The notes below the pieces were generated by a model. The model had not been told where the DNA came from. It did not search any database and worked only from the letters and a program-made list of their open reading frames with translations. A program made the translations under genes and the position numbers. A stretch of 51,660 nt of DNA from a virus: positions 1-51,660 of IMG/VR virus record IMGVR_UViG_3300029309_000064; one strand, 5' to 3'. Shown piece after piece: positions 8,738 to 17,548 of this stretch (the stretch's first letter is position 1; every line of letters starts with the position of its first letter).

Positions 8738-9619
8738 TTAACGTGCAGCACCAGAAAGATCGTAAATAAATTTACCACTACGTATTGACTCCATGATTGC
8801 ATCAGAGTTAGCCTCGTATTCTTGGGCTGTCATCTTTTGCACATCTGACTCACGGAAGCTTCCTGATGTGTCGTTAGTTTCTACTTTGGTTGTGCGTTTA
8901 GTCTTAACTTGAGAAGCTGCCTCTTTAGTAGACTTACGCTTACCTTTTACGTCCATGCCGTTGTCAATCTTGTAAAGATCAATAACACGCACAACAGACT
9001 TAGGATCATCTTGGTTTTCGTACAAGGCATCTTGTACCCACTTAGGTTGTTCCTCTGCCCACTCGTGAAAGTTATCACTAGCGCGTAGATCATCAAAGTC
9101 TTTGTGTATAGAACGTATTTCATCTTCAGCTTTAGAACGATATGTTTCTGCAGCTATCTTATCTAACTCCTGTAGCCTAGCGTCAGCGTTCTTAAACTTT
9201 TCGTTTGCCTTTTTGTCAGCAATAGTTTCTACGATCTGTGCTATCTCAGGATACTTTTTAGCCCAAGCATCTATGCTTTCGTCACTAGCAGGTGGACGTA
9301 CAGAACCATTTTTTGCAGCGTTATCTAGTTTAGCTTTTAGTTCTTTTAGCTCCTCGTTCTGTTTATTTAGATGGCTGCGTAAATCACTATACCGTTTTTT
9401 AAACGTTCTTTCTTCTGCAGATAGTGTCTCTTCTTTATCTTCTGTATTGGCCTCTGCCTCTTTGGTATCGGCCTCTTCGTCACTGGATGATCCCCCTTCC
9501 ATAAGGGCTTTGAGTTCTGCTTCATCCTGTTCTATACGTTTTTTATTTGCATTTCTTGTACTCTTTGATTGTACGAATCCTGCATTTTTTGGTGTCTCCA
9601 CTTCTGCTAGTTCAGGCAT
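8738..9619 (-). CDS. Capsid assembly scaffolding protein
   Basis: A 293-residue, highly charged, coiled-coil protein. It is acidic in residues 30-70 (SSSDEEADTKEAEANTEDKEE), has a long predicted coil (RSHLNKQNEELKELKAKL) and has a basic segment near residue 225 (KGKRKSTKEAASQVKTKR). It lies between portal-side genes and the capsid gene, the standard position. Scaffolds guide coat assembly and leave the head before or during packaging; the basic C-terminal part would contact coat. Identification is by composition and position. Confidence 0.8.
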   Translation of the reverse strand: MPELAEVETPKNAGFVQSKSTRNANKKRIEQDEAELKALMEGGSSSDEEADTKEAEANTEDKEETLSAEERTFKKRYSDLRSHLNKQNEELKELKAKLDNAAKNGSVRPPASDESIDAWAKKYPEIAQIVETIADKKANEKFKNADARLQELDKIAAETYRSKAEDEIRSIHKDFDDLRASDNFHEWAEEQPKWVQDALYENQDDPKSVVRVIDLYKIDNGMDVKGKRKSTKEAASQVKTKRTTKVETNDTSGSFRESDVQKMTAQEYEANSDAIMESIRSGKFIYDLSGAAR

Positions 9620-9713
9620 ATTGTATTCCTTTCTTATATGGGGCCAGCGTTATTGCTGGGTAGCCTTATCGTTGTTTAGTTTAGTATATTTTAGTATTGT
9701 TGTTAGATCACGT

Positions 9714-11828
9714 TTAAGTTACAGCTTTTTTAATTTCTTCAAATTCTCTTTCTTCGTCTACATCTCTAGGTTTTAATGTTCCTGAAATTATATCACGAAT
9801 CCTTTGTTGTTCTCTTAGTCTATCTATTCTATCGCCAGATGCGCTACTACCATAAGATTCAGATATTTCGTAGGGAGACATATCTTTATATCTATCAACA
9901 GAAACACCAGCAGCCCTTGCTAAGTTTTCTATCTCTACATCTGCTCTAGATCTTTCTTCATCTTTTCGTAAACCACCAAGCATTTCAGTAAGTTTAGTAC
10001 CTTTGATTTTTTCTTCTTTACCTGCATACTTAGCTATAGCTTCTGGTGTAGCTGATCTTGATGTTGATGTAATTCTAATATTTGGTAATATTTGGCCTGT
10101 ATCTTTATCAATACGTGTAGCACTTGGTGGTCTTGATCTAGGTCTAAACCCTCCTGCTGCGTAATACTCATCTACATCACCTATTCTTACAATCTCACCT
10201 GTTTCTGTATCTCTTACCGCTTCTTGTACAGGAACATTTTTTAAATCAAATATTTTTAAATTTCTTTTATCTCTTGCTTCTTGAGTAGGAAAACCCCCTT
10301 CATCCAACTCACTATCTTTAAATGGATTAGCTACTACAGGATCATAACCTGAAACACCTAAAGCAGAACCTAGTATATAATTAGTATCTGCAACCGTAGC
10401 ATAGTAAGGATCATCGAATTTAATTTCTGAAGCTCTTGTATCTGCATCCATTATATTTGCAGTCTTTTCAAAAATTGTTTGTGCTCTGTCCCTTTTTTGT
10501 TTTTCTGCAAGTTTTACTAAACCCAAAGCTCCTGCTGGGCCAGCAATAATCGAACCTACTAAACTTAATATACCTTTTTCTACAAAACTTAATTTTAAAG
10601 GATTTCGTTTATTGTCTAAAGAACTGTTTAATTCATCATAGTGATCTTGATAATCTAAAGGCTCCCATTTATCAACATTTTTAGTTTTAAAACTATTTTC
10701 TATTTCTATTTCTTCTTCTCTACGATCTTTTCTAGCAGACTCTACTATTTTTTGTTCTTCTACTACATCTGCTTCTTTTTCACGAAAACCTGAAGGTATT
10801 CTACTTAAAGGTCTACCATTAAAAAAGAATATAGTTACTCTTTGTCCTGTGCTGTCATTTATAAAAACCCTAGGTTCAAAACCTGTAAATAGTGATCCTG
10901 TACCACCGTAACCTCCAAAACCACCGCCTACAGGTTTAGGTACTTCGCGTTCAGGAACAACACCACCCTCTTGCATATTTATAGGTTTGTCTTGTCCTTT
11001 TTTCTCATCTTCTACTTCAAGCTCATCATCTCTAAAGTAAGACTCTTCACCTTTTTTAATACGCTCCCAACCTTCTGCTGCAGACTTTTGTAGCTCTTCA
11101 AAAAACTCCGTACCAAAGTAACGTCTAGTTGCGGCATTAATCATAAACTCATTAGGACTAGCATTAATGGGTATGTCATCACGTACTTCCTCTGGTGTAG
11201 CACCAAGAGGAGCAGTGTTGCCACTAACAGGATCTTTTGTTTCACTTAGTATCAAGTCCATTTCCATCTGCATAGGATTAGTATCAGGAACAGAACCACC
11301 CTCTGCAAAGTCAAGTGTAAAGCCAGTGTTAGCTACTACAGGAGAATCTTTTTTTAAAAAATCTTTGTCAGCATCCAAATAAGCTTTACCTTTACCAATT
11401 TTAAAAGTAAAACCTTTTTTACCTGAAGGTGTATTTTCATAAGTTAGTCTTGAACCAAATGGAACAGCATCTACTTTATCTATAAAACTTATATCTAACC
11501 CTTCATATAAACCCTCATCAGTAGAATAAAGATCTATTACTTTTCTATCTACAAGATCTATATTAGCTATTGTGTTACCTTTAGAATCTTTGAGAGGAAC
11601 AGTGCGGTTTTCATCGCTGACTGATATAGTGTTTGATTCACCTTTGTCATCATCATAATAAGTTACAGTAGAGGGTTGTTTATTATCATCTTTTTCAGGT
11701 CTAGCTCTTGGCCTAATGTTAGGAGAATCATCTCTACCAGCAGCAGCCTGTGATTCTGCGTAAGCTTTTGCTGAATCATAAGCGTCACGAGCCTCTTGCC
11801 CACCTAAACCATAATCTCTTTCAGGCAT
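9714..11828 (-). CDS. Large virion-associated protein between portal and scaffold
   Basis: A 704-residue hydrophilic protein beginning MPERDYGLGGQEARDAYDSA. It contains a segment NASPNEFMINAATRRYFG near residue 230, one hydrophobic stretch around residues 415-435 (GILSLVGSIIAGPAGALGL) and three short glycine-pair motifs (FAEGGSVP, MQEGGVVP, YAAGGFRP) like those in other late proteins here. It overlaps the upstream 62-residue gene by 8 nt. I do not recognise a function; a minor head or ejected protein is plausible. A 94-nt gap with a weak CCAGC/GCTGG hairpin (9,644-9,659) follows. Confidence 0.65.
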   Translation of the reverse strand: MPERDYGLGGQEARDAYDSAKAYAESQAAAGRDDSPNIRPRARPEKDDNKQPSTVTYYDDDKGESNTISVSDENRTVPLKDSKGNTIANIDLVDRKVIDLYSTDEGLYEGLDISFIDKVDAVPFGSRLTYENTPSGKKGFTFKIGKGKAYLDADKDFLKKDSPVVANTGFTLDFAEGGSVPDTNPMQMEMDLILSETKDPVSGNTAPLGATPEEVRDDIPINASPNEFMINAATRRYFGTEFFEELQKSAAEGWERIKKGEESYFRDDELEVEDEKKGQDKPINMQEGGVVPEREVPKPVGGGFGGYGGTGSLFTGFEPRVFINDSTGQRVTIFFFNGRPLSRIPSGFREKEADVVEEQKIVESARKDRREEEIEIENSFKTKNVDKWEPLDYQDHYDELNSSLDNKRNPLKLSFVEKGILSLVGSIIAGPAGALGLVKLAEKQKRDRAQTIFEKTANIMDADTRASEIKFDDPYYATVADTNYILGSALGVSGYDPVVANPFKDSELDEGGFPTQEARDKRNLKIFDLKNVPVQEAVRDTETGEIVRIGDVDEYYAAGGFRPRSRPPSATRIDKDTGQILPNIRITSTSRSATPEAIAKYAGKEEKIKGTKLTEMLGGLRKDEERSRADVEIENLARAAGVSVDRYKDMSPYEISESYGSSASGDRIDRLREQQRIRDIISGTLKPRDVDEEREFEEIKKAVT

Positions 11829-12009
11829 TTACTTCATCCCTCAAATAAGTTAATCTGCGTAGTGCAGCCAGTTCACCTTGAGCACGATATATACCTTCCA
11901 TAGAAGTTTCGTGTTCTAACTTTTTCTGTGATACAGCTATCTTTGCATTTATGTTTTCTAAGAAAGCATCCCATAAAGGTTTATCGTTTACTAGTTTTTT
12001 TATTGTCAT
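11821..12009 (-). CDS. 62-residue helical protein after portal
   Basis: A small charged helical protein (IKKLVNDKPLWDAFLENINA then a coil EGIYRAQGELAALRRL). It overlaps the portal stop by 4 nt (ATGA) and the next gene by 8 nt, so it belongs to a tightly coupled portal operon segment. Similar short proteins commonly follow podovirus portals; function unknown. Confidence 0.6.
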   Translation of the reverse strand: MTIKKLVNDKPLWDAFLENINAKIAVSQKKLEHETSMEGIYRAQGELAALRRLTYLRDEVNA

Positions 12010-14144
12010 GTTCCAGTAAACCCTTGCTCACCTGGAGTTGGTACTGTTCCTGTGCCTATGTTGCCACCCCCAGCACCTGTAGTATCTTGTACGCCTACTC
12101 CTGCTTGCTCTGGTGCTGCACCTGGTGATGGTGGTGCAGGTGGTCCTTGTGGTGCTCCATCTGGTGGAGCAGGTGGCGGTTGTTGAAACTTCTTGAGTAT
12201 CTCTGCTTGTATAGCTGCATCACCTAGAGAGTTTGTTACCTTATCAGGATCAAGGTCCATGCTCTTAGCTATCTCACGTATGATGTAGTCACTTTTTACA
12301 AAAGGCATGAGCGCTGGGTTAGATGCTACACCCATGAACTGCATCAAGCGTTGTGAGCGTACCTCGTTAGCCATTAGACTTTCTGTACCTGATGCCTTAA
12401 CTTCTAGATCACCTTTAATATCACTATCAAAATCAAACTGCATGTTAAATGCAAAGAAAGCCCTACCTATAGGACCGATTAAGTAATCATCTACATTCTT
12501 AACAACATTGCGGATAGAACCATTAGCAGCAGACATAAGCATAGAGATACCAGAAGCAGTACGGCCCACACCAGTGACGCCAGTTTGACCATGCGCGAAA
12601 CTTGGGAACCCTGTACTTTCATCGGCTAACACCCTTGCTTTATCAAACAATTGCATGTTTTCACCTGCTACGTTAGGAAACTTAGTGCCAAAGATACCTT
12701 GTCCTGGTGCTCCCCCTTGCCTACGAAATATCTTACCAGGATACACAGATAAGTCTTGACCTGGAACTAAATTAGTCTCGTCAACTTCGATAATAAGATT
12801 ACCACTTAGCGCTGCATTATCTATTGCCATACGCATAAAACCATTCATAAGGGTCTGTGTATCATCCATATTTTCAGCTATACCTACCCCAAAAAATGAG
12901 TAAGGGTTTAATTCGTATGGTACAGCATAGTAAGGAATACGTGCTGGCTTAAATGGATTCAACACTAAACGTAAAACAGTACCGTTACATATCCAAGCGT
13001 TAACGCTAACTTGCTCTGAGTTCTTTAACTCTTTGGTAATTGTAACACCATTTTCTGCAAGTATATCTGTATCTACGTAACCCCAAAACTCTAGTACTTC
13101 ATATCTATATGGAGCAGAACTATACTGAGATTCATCCTCCATGTCCTGTTCCCAATACTTTTTTTCGTATGACTCACCTAAGTTAATAGCTTCGTTAATA
13201 GACTCCTCTCTAAAAAAAGGTCTTGACTTTAAACCACGCATTTGTGAACGTGTCATGCGGTGACGTTCTACTACAAACTCAGCCTCATCCATATTGTACG
13301 CATCAGGGTCAGGATAAAAGTTCCATATAGAAACGTGACTAGTAGATGGCACAGTCTTAATGGTAGGATTGTAATCGCCTGACTCCATATCCCAATTAGG
13401 ATACTCTTTGTCGATAGCAAATGGTCCCTTCATTATGCCAGTACCAAAAAGCGCCATCTCAAAAGCTGTGTGGCGTAGCTGTTTGTTAGCACCACTTTCC
13501 TCTAGCTGATCATGTATTTTCTTTTCCATCTTCTTAGCTGCAACCATAGCAGGATGAAAAGTAACTGTGCTTTGATTTGTACCTGGACCTTCAATAACTT
13601 TATCACCCATCTGCTCTAGTTTATTTTCTAGAGGACCAAGACGCTTCATGCGGTCATACATAGTCTCGCCAGGTTTTAACTTTTCATCAGGGTCAAATAA
13701 ATAAGAAACCTTTGGTTCTTTTCCAAAGGCTGATGATAGTTCTTCTTGAGCTTGTTCTGCATTAGGGTCTATATTAATGTGTACAGACTCAGCTACACCC
13801 TCTGGCAAAGTAGTAGGATTTACTGTAAGTGGAAAGCGTGAGCTACCAAATAACACATCTACAATCTGTCCATACGCAGCTAGAGTTTTTGTTTTAGTGA
13901 CTTTAACAAATACTCTGGACTTTTCAGTCTCAGTAAACTGCACATCAGGACCATATAAACCACGATAGTTACGATATGCGCGAAGCCATCTATTTTCATC
14001 TGTGTATCTTGCGTCTTCTGCACGTTTAAACTTTTCTGTTACAAAGGCAACCACGCTACCTGCGTCTAGCTCATCTCCATCTTGAACAACAGACACTTCA
14101 TCTGTTTCAAAAAGTTCAGCTTGTTCGTTTTCATTTACTGCCAT
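12006..14144 (-). CDS. Portal protein
   Basis: A 712-residue portal of the long P22/N4-like type. The N-terminal region includes DENRWLRAYRNYRGLYGPDV and VFVKVTKTKTLAAYGQIVDVLF, then a central domain with FEMALFGTGIMKGPF and IWNFYPDPDAYNMDEAEFV. The stem and crown part has NPYSFFGVGIAENMDDTQTL and GRTASGISMLMSAANGSIRNV. The last 60 residues are rich in Pro, Gly and Ala (PPPAPPDGAPQGPPAPPSPG), an unusual flexible tail. It is the dodecameric DNA channel of the head and lies 2 nt after terL. Confidence 0.88.
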   Translation of the reverse strand: MAVNENEQAELFETDEVSVVQDGDELDAGSVVAFVTEKFKRAEDARYTDENRWLRAYRNYRGLYGPDVQFTETEKSRVFVKVTKTKTLAAYGQIVDVLFGSSRFPLTVNPTTLPEGVAESVHINIDPNAEQAQEELSSAFGKEPKVSYLFDPDEKLKPGETMYDRMKRLGPLENKLEQMGDKVIEGPGTNQSTVTFHPAMVAAKKMEKKIHDQLEESGANKQLRHTAFEMALFGTGIMKGPFAIDKEYPNWDMESGDYNPTIKTVPSTSHVSIWNFYPDPDAYNMDEAEFVVERHRMTRSQMRGLKSRPFFREESINEAINLGESYEKKYWEQDMEDESQYSSAPYRYEVLEFWGYVDTDILAENGVTITKELKNSEQVSVNAWICNGTVLRLVLNPFKPARIPYYAVPYELNPYSFFGVGIAENMDDTQTLMNGFMRMAIDNAALSGNLIIEVDETNLVPGQDLSVYPGKIFRRQGGAPGQGIFGTKFPNVAGENMQLFDKARVLADESTGFPSFAHGQTGVTGVGRTASGISMLMSAANGSIRNVVKNVDDYLIGPIGRAFFAFNMQFDFDSDIKGDLEVKASGTESLMANEVRSQRLMQFMGVASNPALMPFVKSDYIIREIAKSMDLDPDKVTNSLGDAAIQAEILKKFQQPPPAPPDGAPQGPPAPPSPGAAPEQAGVGVQDTTGAGGGNIGTGTVPTPGEQGFTGT

Positions 14145-14146
14145 TA

Positions 14147-15724
14147 TTAGTATCCAAATGTTGCGTCAGAAGCCTGAAACCCTGAACGTTGTGATATAGG
14201 ATTAAAATCCCAAAGGGAACTACGTGGTCTTGTCATTATACCATATCTCAGTGCATCATACAAGTGATCTTCTGCATTTGTGTCTACATCTTCGTGGTTT
14301 TTTTTGTCTAAAGGTAAACCAGGAAGCTGTGCTATTATGTTGGTGCAGGAAGAAAAGAATACTAACCTTGGCTCATCAGTAAACTCATCTACCTGCAAAC
14401 GGCGGTGAAGCTCATTTTTACCTGCAACCCTAGAACCTCTAGAACGATCAGAAGGACGCCAACGACACCCCTTTGCGTTCATCTGTTCAGCCAAGGACGG
14501 TCCTGTGTCTCCACGTTTATGCCACAGGGAACTGTCTAACACGCCGTACCTGATACTACCATCTTCACTTTCTGCTTCTAGTATCATATCCGCTAAATCT
14601 GTAGCTGTTACTTTAGAACAATATAACTCTCTATAAACTACAAGTTGTTCGCTTGGCGTGACAGTAAACCATACTACTCCTGTGAAACTACCATAACCGT
14701 AGTCACAAGCTCTAAATCTAGCCCAGCTACGAGGTATGTCATACGGTTCTACTACGTGTATCTTTCTGTTAAACTCAGGAAAAGCTGCACCTTCATTTAC
14801 ATCCCAATTACCTTCTAGTAGCTGCTTACGTTGATGTTCAGGTAACGAAAGAAGCATAGCTTCGTAGTCGCCACTTTCAGCTAAGTAAGGATTATCGAAG
14901 AGACTAGCAGGTATGAACCTACGCTTAAACAGGGGTTGACCAGATTTACTATGCCCTTTGGGAAACTTCAGAACCTCACTAGTCTCTATGTCCGTTGCCC
15001 AGAATGCTGTGTTAGGTTGTGCTGGGTCAATGAACATCTTTTTAACCCAAGAGTGTCCCAATCCACCTGGGTTTGTTGTAGCTCTCATGTATAGCCCTAA
15101 GTCTTTGTTTGCACTACGTAATCTTGAGCGCATATAATTCCAACTGTAAGGGCTACCCCACTGAGTTAGCTCGTCAAAAGCTACGTAGTTAAACGCCTGT
15201 CCTTGATATCTCATAACGTCTGTGTCTCTGTCTAGGTACGACATCCATAATGTGCCGCCTCTAGGTGTAGTCCACTGTGACTTACGCTCTGACCACTTGA
15301 TACCAGGAATAGCTTTAGGGTATAACTCCTGACTTTTTTGTATTAACTCTCTTAGTTCCTCAGTAGTGTGACGTACAAGAAGACCACTAAAATCTGAATT
15401 GTTCATATTACGTAAAGGGTCTGCTAACGTAGCGTAACTCTTGCCACCTCCTGCTGCCCCTCCATACAAAACTTCCCTCTCACTTGCAGCTAAAAACTCT
15501 GTTTGAGGACCAACGTTAGGCTTGAACACTACATTCTGTGCTTCTTGTACGTCATACTCTGCAGGTTTAACCTGCGCTGGGGGTACTTTCGTTGGCGTCT
15601 TCTTCGTAGGTGTAGTAGCCAAATCTTTCTTTTTCGAGGATTTCGATCTGACGTAACGCTTTTTCAAGCCGTTTGGCGTACTCGCGTTTAATCGTAGTAA
15701 GTCTTTTTCTTTTCCTTTCAACAT
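14147..15724 (-). CDS. terL: Terminase large subunit
   Basis: A 525-residue packaging ATPase-nuclease. Walker A is GGAAGGGKS (residues 88-96) and Walker B is YVAFDELTQW. The coupling motif is RATTNPGG. The C-terminal nuclease has an acidic cluster with ACDYGYGSFTGVVWF, GVLDSSLW and NAEDHLYDALRYG. The ATG at 15,724 makes the gene overlap the upstream gene by 158 nt; the overlapped first 52 codons encode only a basic, low-complexity leader before the core, so a shorter start such as TTG near 15,619 is possible. Partner: the small subunit at 16,009-16,377 and the portal. Confidence 0.92.
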   Translation of the reverse strand: MLKGKEKDLLRLNASTPNGLKKRYVRSKSSKKKDLATTPTKKTPTKVPPAQVKPAEYDVQEAQNVVFKPNVGPQTEFLAASEREVLYGGAAGGGKSYATLADPLRNMNNSDFSGLLVRHTTEELRELIQKSQELYPKAIPGIKWSERKSQWTTPRGGTLWMSYLDRDTDVMRYQGQAFNYVAFDELTQWGSPYSWNYMRSRLRSANKDLGLYMRATTNPGGLGHSWVKKMFIDPAQPNTAFWATDIETSEVLKFPKGHSKSGQPLFKRRFIPASLFDNPYLAESGDYEAMLLSLPEHQRKQLLEGNWDVNEGAAFPEFNRKIHVVEPYDIPRSWARFRACDYGYGSFTGVVWFTVTPSEQLVVYRELYCSKVTATDLADMILEAESEDGSIRYGVLDSSLWHKRGDTGPSLAEQMNAKGCRWRPSDRSRGSRVAGKNELHRRLQVDEFTDEPRLVFFSSCTNIIAQLPGLPLDKKNHEDVDTNAEDHLYDALRYGIMTRPRSSLWDFNPISQRSGFQASDATFGY

Positions 15725-16019
15725 CTAAACGCTTCTTCAACCCATCGTGTGTTATGCTTCTGCCTGACTGCGTAGTTAACCATGCTGACACTTGCCTCAA
15801 GCTGTATTGTTTTACGTGTTTTTTAGCTAGTTCAAGTAACTCTAGCTCTTCAGGTATAGGGTTTAACCAATCATTATCCTCTGGATCTACCTCATAACCA
15901 AACGGTATATACTGACTTAATCTTGGTATGCGTTGCCAAAGCTTTACTTTAAATGGTACTCTAGGTAGCATCCAGTATTCGTGTTGTAAAGGACGCTCTC
16001 TTTTAAGTTTAAGCTTCAT
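15567..16019 (-). CDS. HTH-containing protein upstream of terL
   Basis: A 150-residue protein if started at ATG 16,019 (overlapping the terS stop by 11 nt); an upstream ATG at 16,061 would add 14 residues but has no better ribosome site. The centre holds IPEELELLELAKKHVKQYSLRQVSAWLTTQSGRSITHDGLKKRL, described in pieces: helix, then a resolvase-like helix-turn-helix. The tail is a basic coiled coil (YAKRLEKALRQIEILEKERF). Its last 158 nt are also read as the start of terL in another frame. A DNA-binding packaging accessory or recombinase-like regulator is possible. Confidence 0.7.
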   Translation of the reverse strand: MKLKLKRERPLQHEYWMLPRVPFKVKLWQRIPRLSQYIPFGYEVDPEDNDWLNPIPEELELLELAKKHVKQYSLRQVSAWLTTQSGRSITHDGLKKRLDVERKRKRLTTIKREYAKRLEKALRQIEILEKERFGYYTYEEDANESTPSAG

Positions 16020-16377
16020 CTTCGTTTTTTGGTGGCAATATAAATAATCCACCTGGTGCATCTACAGATACTCTCTCTGTTTTTACCACCCCAGCGCGAT
16101 CTAGTATTTGACCTGCAGCCATCATCTTTTCTTTGATGCCTAGCTGGGTAGGATCGTCCAAAGCAGAGGCATATGCAACTGCAGCTTTAGGGCCAACTCT
16201 TGACATGTACGTTTTAGTTGCTTCAAATATCTCATCTTTTAGAGACTCCACTATTGAACTAGTAGATGAGTTATCGTTGTACCCTGCCAGCTTTTTAGCT
16301 TGCACAACGTCACCACCTGCTTCCTCAAAGAGCACTTCTAAGAACCTAGCTTGGTTTTCTGTAAGCTTACGTGTCAT
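16009..16377 (-). CDS. Terminase small subunit-like protein
   Basis: A 122-residue protein beginning MTRKLTENQARFLEVLFEEAGG and continuing DVVQAKKLAGYND, the helix-turn-helix pattern of small terminase subunits. A helical oligomerisation part (GPKAAVAYASALDDPTQLGIKEKM) follows, then a tail rich in Pro and acidic residues (LPPKNEDEA). It starts at ATG overlapping the preceding gene by 4 nt. It lies two genes before terL and should recognise genome DNA for packaging. Confidence 0.77.
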   Translation of the reverse strand: MTRKLTENQARFLEVLFEEAGGDVVQAKKLAGYNDNSSTSSIVESLKDEIFEATKTYMSRVGPKAAVAYASALDDPTQLGIKEKMMAAGQILDRAGVVKTERVSVDAPGGLFILPPKNEDEA

Positions 16378-16622
16378 GTTACCTTCCTGTAGGCTCTGGT
16401 TTTTTTTGCGATCTTTTTAGGTTGAGCCACATGCTGCTTACCTGCCTTAGTGCCTTTTCGTTTAGCTCTGGTTGTAGCGGCATACTCAGCATCGCTAAGA
16501 GACTTAATAGCCGCACTAGGTAAATAACGCTCACCAGTCTTAGCGCTAGGCTTCCCACTCTTTGTGCGCCACTTTTGTTTTGTCCATGACTTGAGACTTT
16601 TTTGAGATTTCTTTAGGGCCAT
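16374..16622 (-). CDS. Small basic protein (82 residues)
   Basis: A lysine-rich protein with SLKSWTKQKWRTKSGKPSAK, then GERYLPSAAIKSLSDAEYAA and TRAKRKGTKAGKQH. This layout is shared by short basic proteins found next to terminase genes in many marine phages and in cyanophages; the family is of unknown function. It overlaps terS by 4 nt and follows a 24-residue Cys-rich gene. Strong basicity suggests nucleic acid binding. Confidence 0.65.
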   Translation of the reverse strand: MALKKSQKSLKSWTKQKWRTKSGKPSAKTGERYLPSAAIKSLSDAEYAATTRAKRKGTKAGKQHVAQPKKIAKKTRAYRKVT

Positions 16623-16697
16623 TTAACAACATTCACACTCTGGATGACATTTACGATTTAATAAAGCACACCATAATCTTTTTAGGTATCTCATCAT
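16623..16697 (-). CDS. 24-residue cysteine-rich micropeptide
   Basis: ATG at 16,697..16,695 overlaps the upstream stop as ATGA and is preceded by a good GGGGAGGAT ribosome site 8 nt away. The product has a basic amphipathic first half (MRYLKRLWCALLN) and ends with five cysteines overall, including CHPECECC. Stop TAA lies at 16,625..16,623, immediately before the next gene. Size makes it easy to miss; the ribosome site and overlap are the support. Confidence 0.5.
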   Translation of the reverse strand: MMRYLKRLWCALLNRKCHPECECC

Positions 16698-16876
16698 GAT
16701 TTGTATCCTCCCCCTGCTTTTTTATAGGCAGAGGCCAGCATTTGAGCTTTTCTCGCTGACCACTGACCTGGTTTTCCTCCCTTGCTACCAGCTTTTATTC
16801 TGGCAAACTGTCGTTTACGCATGGCTGGCTTAGTATAATTTCCAGCTTTATTTACTGTAGATTTAGCTTTAGCCAT
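16694..16876 (-). CDS. Small basic protein (60 residues)
   Basis: A highly basic Gly/Lys-rich protein: KAKSTVNKAGNYTKPAMRKR, then GSKGGKPGQWSARKAQML and a GGGYKS end. I recall near-identical short proteins in the terminase neighbourhood of other marine phages, without known function. It overlaps the 24-residue gene by ATGA. The charge and packaging-gene context suggest a DNA-binding or virion-packaged role. Confidence 0.65.
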   Translation of the reverse strand: MAKAKSTVNKAGNYTKPAMRKRQFARIKAGSKGGKPGQWSARKAQMLASAYKKAGGGYKS

Positions 16877-16888
16877 GCGTAACTCCTC

Positions 16889-17317
16889 CTACTTACCATA
16901 AAACATACCTGATTTACGGTAGTCTTTACTTCCATTATTAATTAAACCACCACGATTTTTAAAACCCATCTTATTACGTACTTCAGTGGGTAGTTTTTTT
17001 AGACCTACATTTCCTGCAGGGGGTTCTTTTAGTTTACCACCTTCAGCCATGTTAGGCGTACCTTGAGGTAAGGGTCTTTGCATTTGTTGTGAGTCCATCA
17101 TGCCTTGTTGACGTTGCATATCAGAAGCCGTAGGATTGTACATAGGCTGTATAGGATTAATAATGCCGCCTACTTGTTTATTCTTGCCCATGTTTTTCTC
17201 CACTCCTTTTATAATCCCTTTGTTACGAGAGGCATAAAATACAGACTCTCCTTTTTTAGGACCATACTGCTCTTTCATAGAGCGCATTATCTTTTTACCT
17301 TTTTTAGTTAAAGGCAT
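16889..17317 (-). CDS. Basic Gly/Met-rich protein with glycine-pair motifs
   Basis: A 142-residue protein with an N-terminal GKKIMRSMKEQYGPKKGESVFYAS segment (given here as a description: a conserved-looking basic helix ending in FYASRNKG). Then comes a Met/Gln-rich stretch (MQRQQGMMDSQQMQRP), followed by MAEGGKLKEPP and NRGGLINNGS. The MAEGG unit recurs in the adjacent Lys-rich protein and in the 704-residue virion protein. No known enzyme motif. Probably a minor virion or packaging-associated protein. Confidence 0.6.
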   Translation of the reverse strand: MPLTKKGKKIMRSMKEQYGPKKGESVFYASRNKGIIKGVEKNMGKNKQVGGIINPIQPMYNPTASDMQRQQGMMDSQQMQRPLPQGTPNMAEGGKLKEPPAGNVGLKKLPTEVRNKMGFKNRGGLINNGSKDYRKSGMFYGK

Positions 17318-17321
17318 AGCG

Positions 17322-17543
17322 TTACATCTTAGTTAGTTTGTAGCCTTTGGCTTTAGCTGCAGAACGCATTTGAGCTAGAGTCATGCCTGTTGCTCCACCC
17401 TTGGCGTAACCTTTTTTCATTTTACCGCCACGGGCCATACCTTTTTTCTTCATAGGCATTTTACCACCTTTAGCCATTCCCTTCTTTTTCATAGCTCCAC
17501 CACGAGCCATACCTTTCTTTTTGTTGTTTTTCTTCATTGCCAT
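17322..17543 (-). CDS. Lysine-rich repeat protein (KKKGMA[RK]GG repeats)
   Basis: A 73-residue protein built largely from four imperfect copies of KKKGMARGG (variants MAKGG and YAKGG). It ends MTLAQMRSAAKAKGYKLTKM, a SAP-like or lysine-rich helix. Net charge is strongly positive, resembling short histone-like tails. The DNA shows matching short repeats, which I interpret as coding rather than a mobile or CRISPR array. A role in DNA condensation is conjecture. Confidence 0.6.
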   Translation of the reverse strand: MAMKKNNKKKGMARGGAMKKKGMAKGGKMPMKKKGMARGGKMKKGYAKGGATGMTLAQMRSAAKAKGYKLTKM

Positions 17544-17548
17544 AGCAA

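Noticed and set aside
17390-17530. Short spaced DNA repeats, considered as a CRISPR-like array
   Set aside because: The repeats keep one reading frame and encode KKKGMARGG units; no spacers of uniform length.
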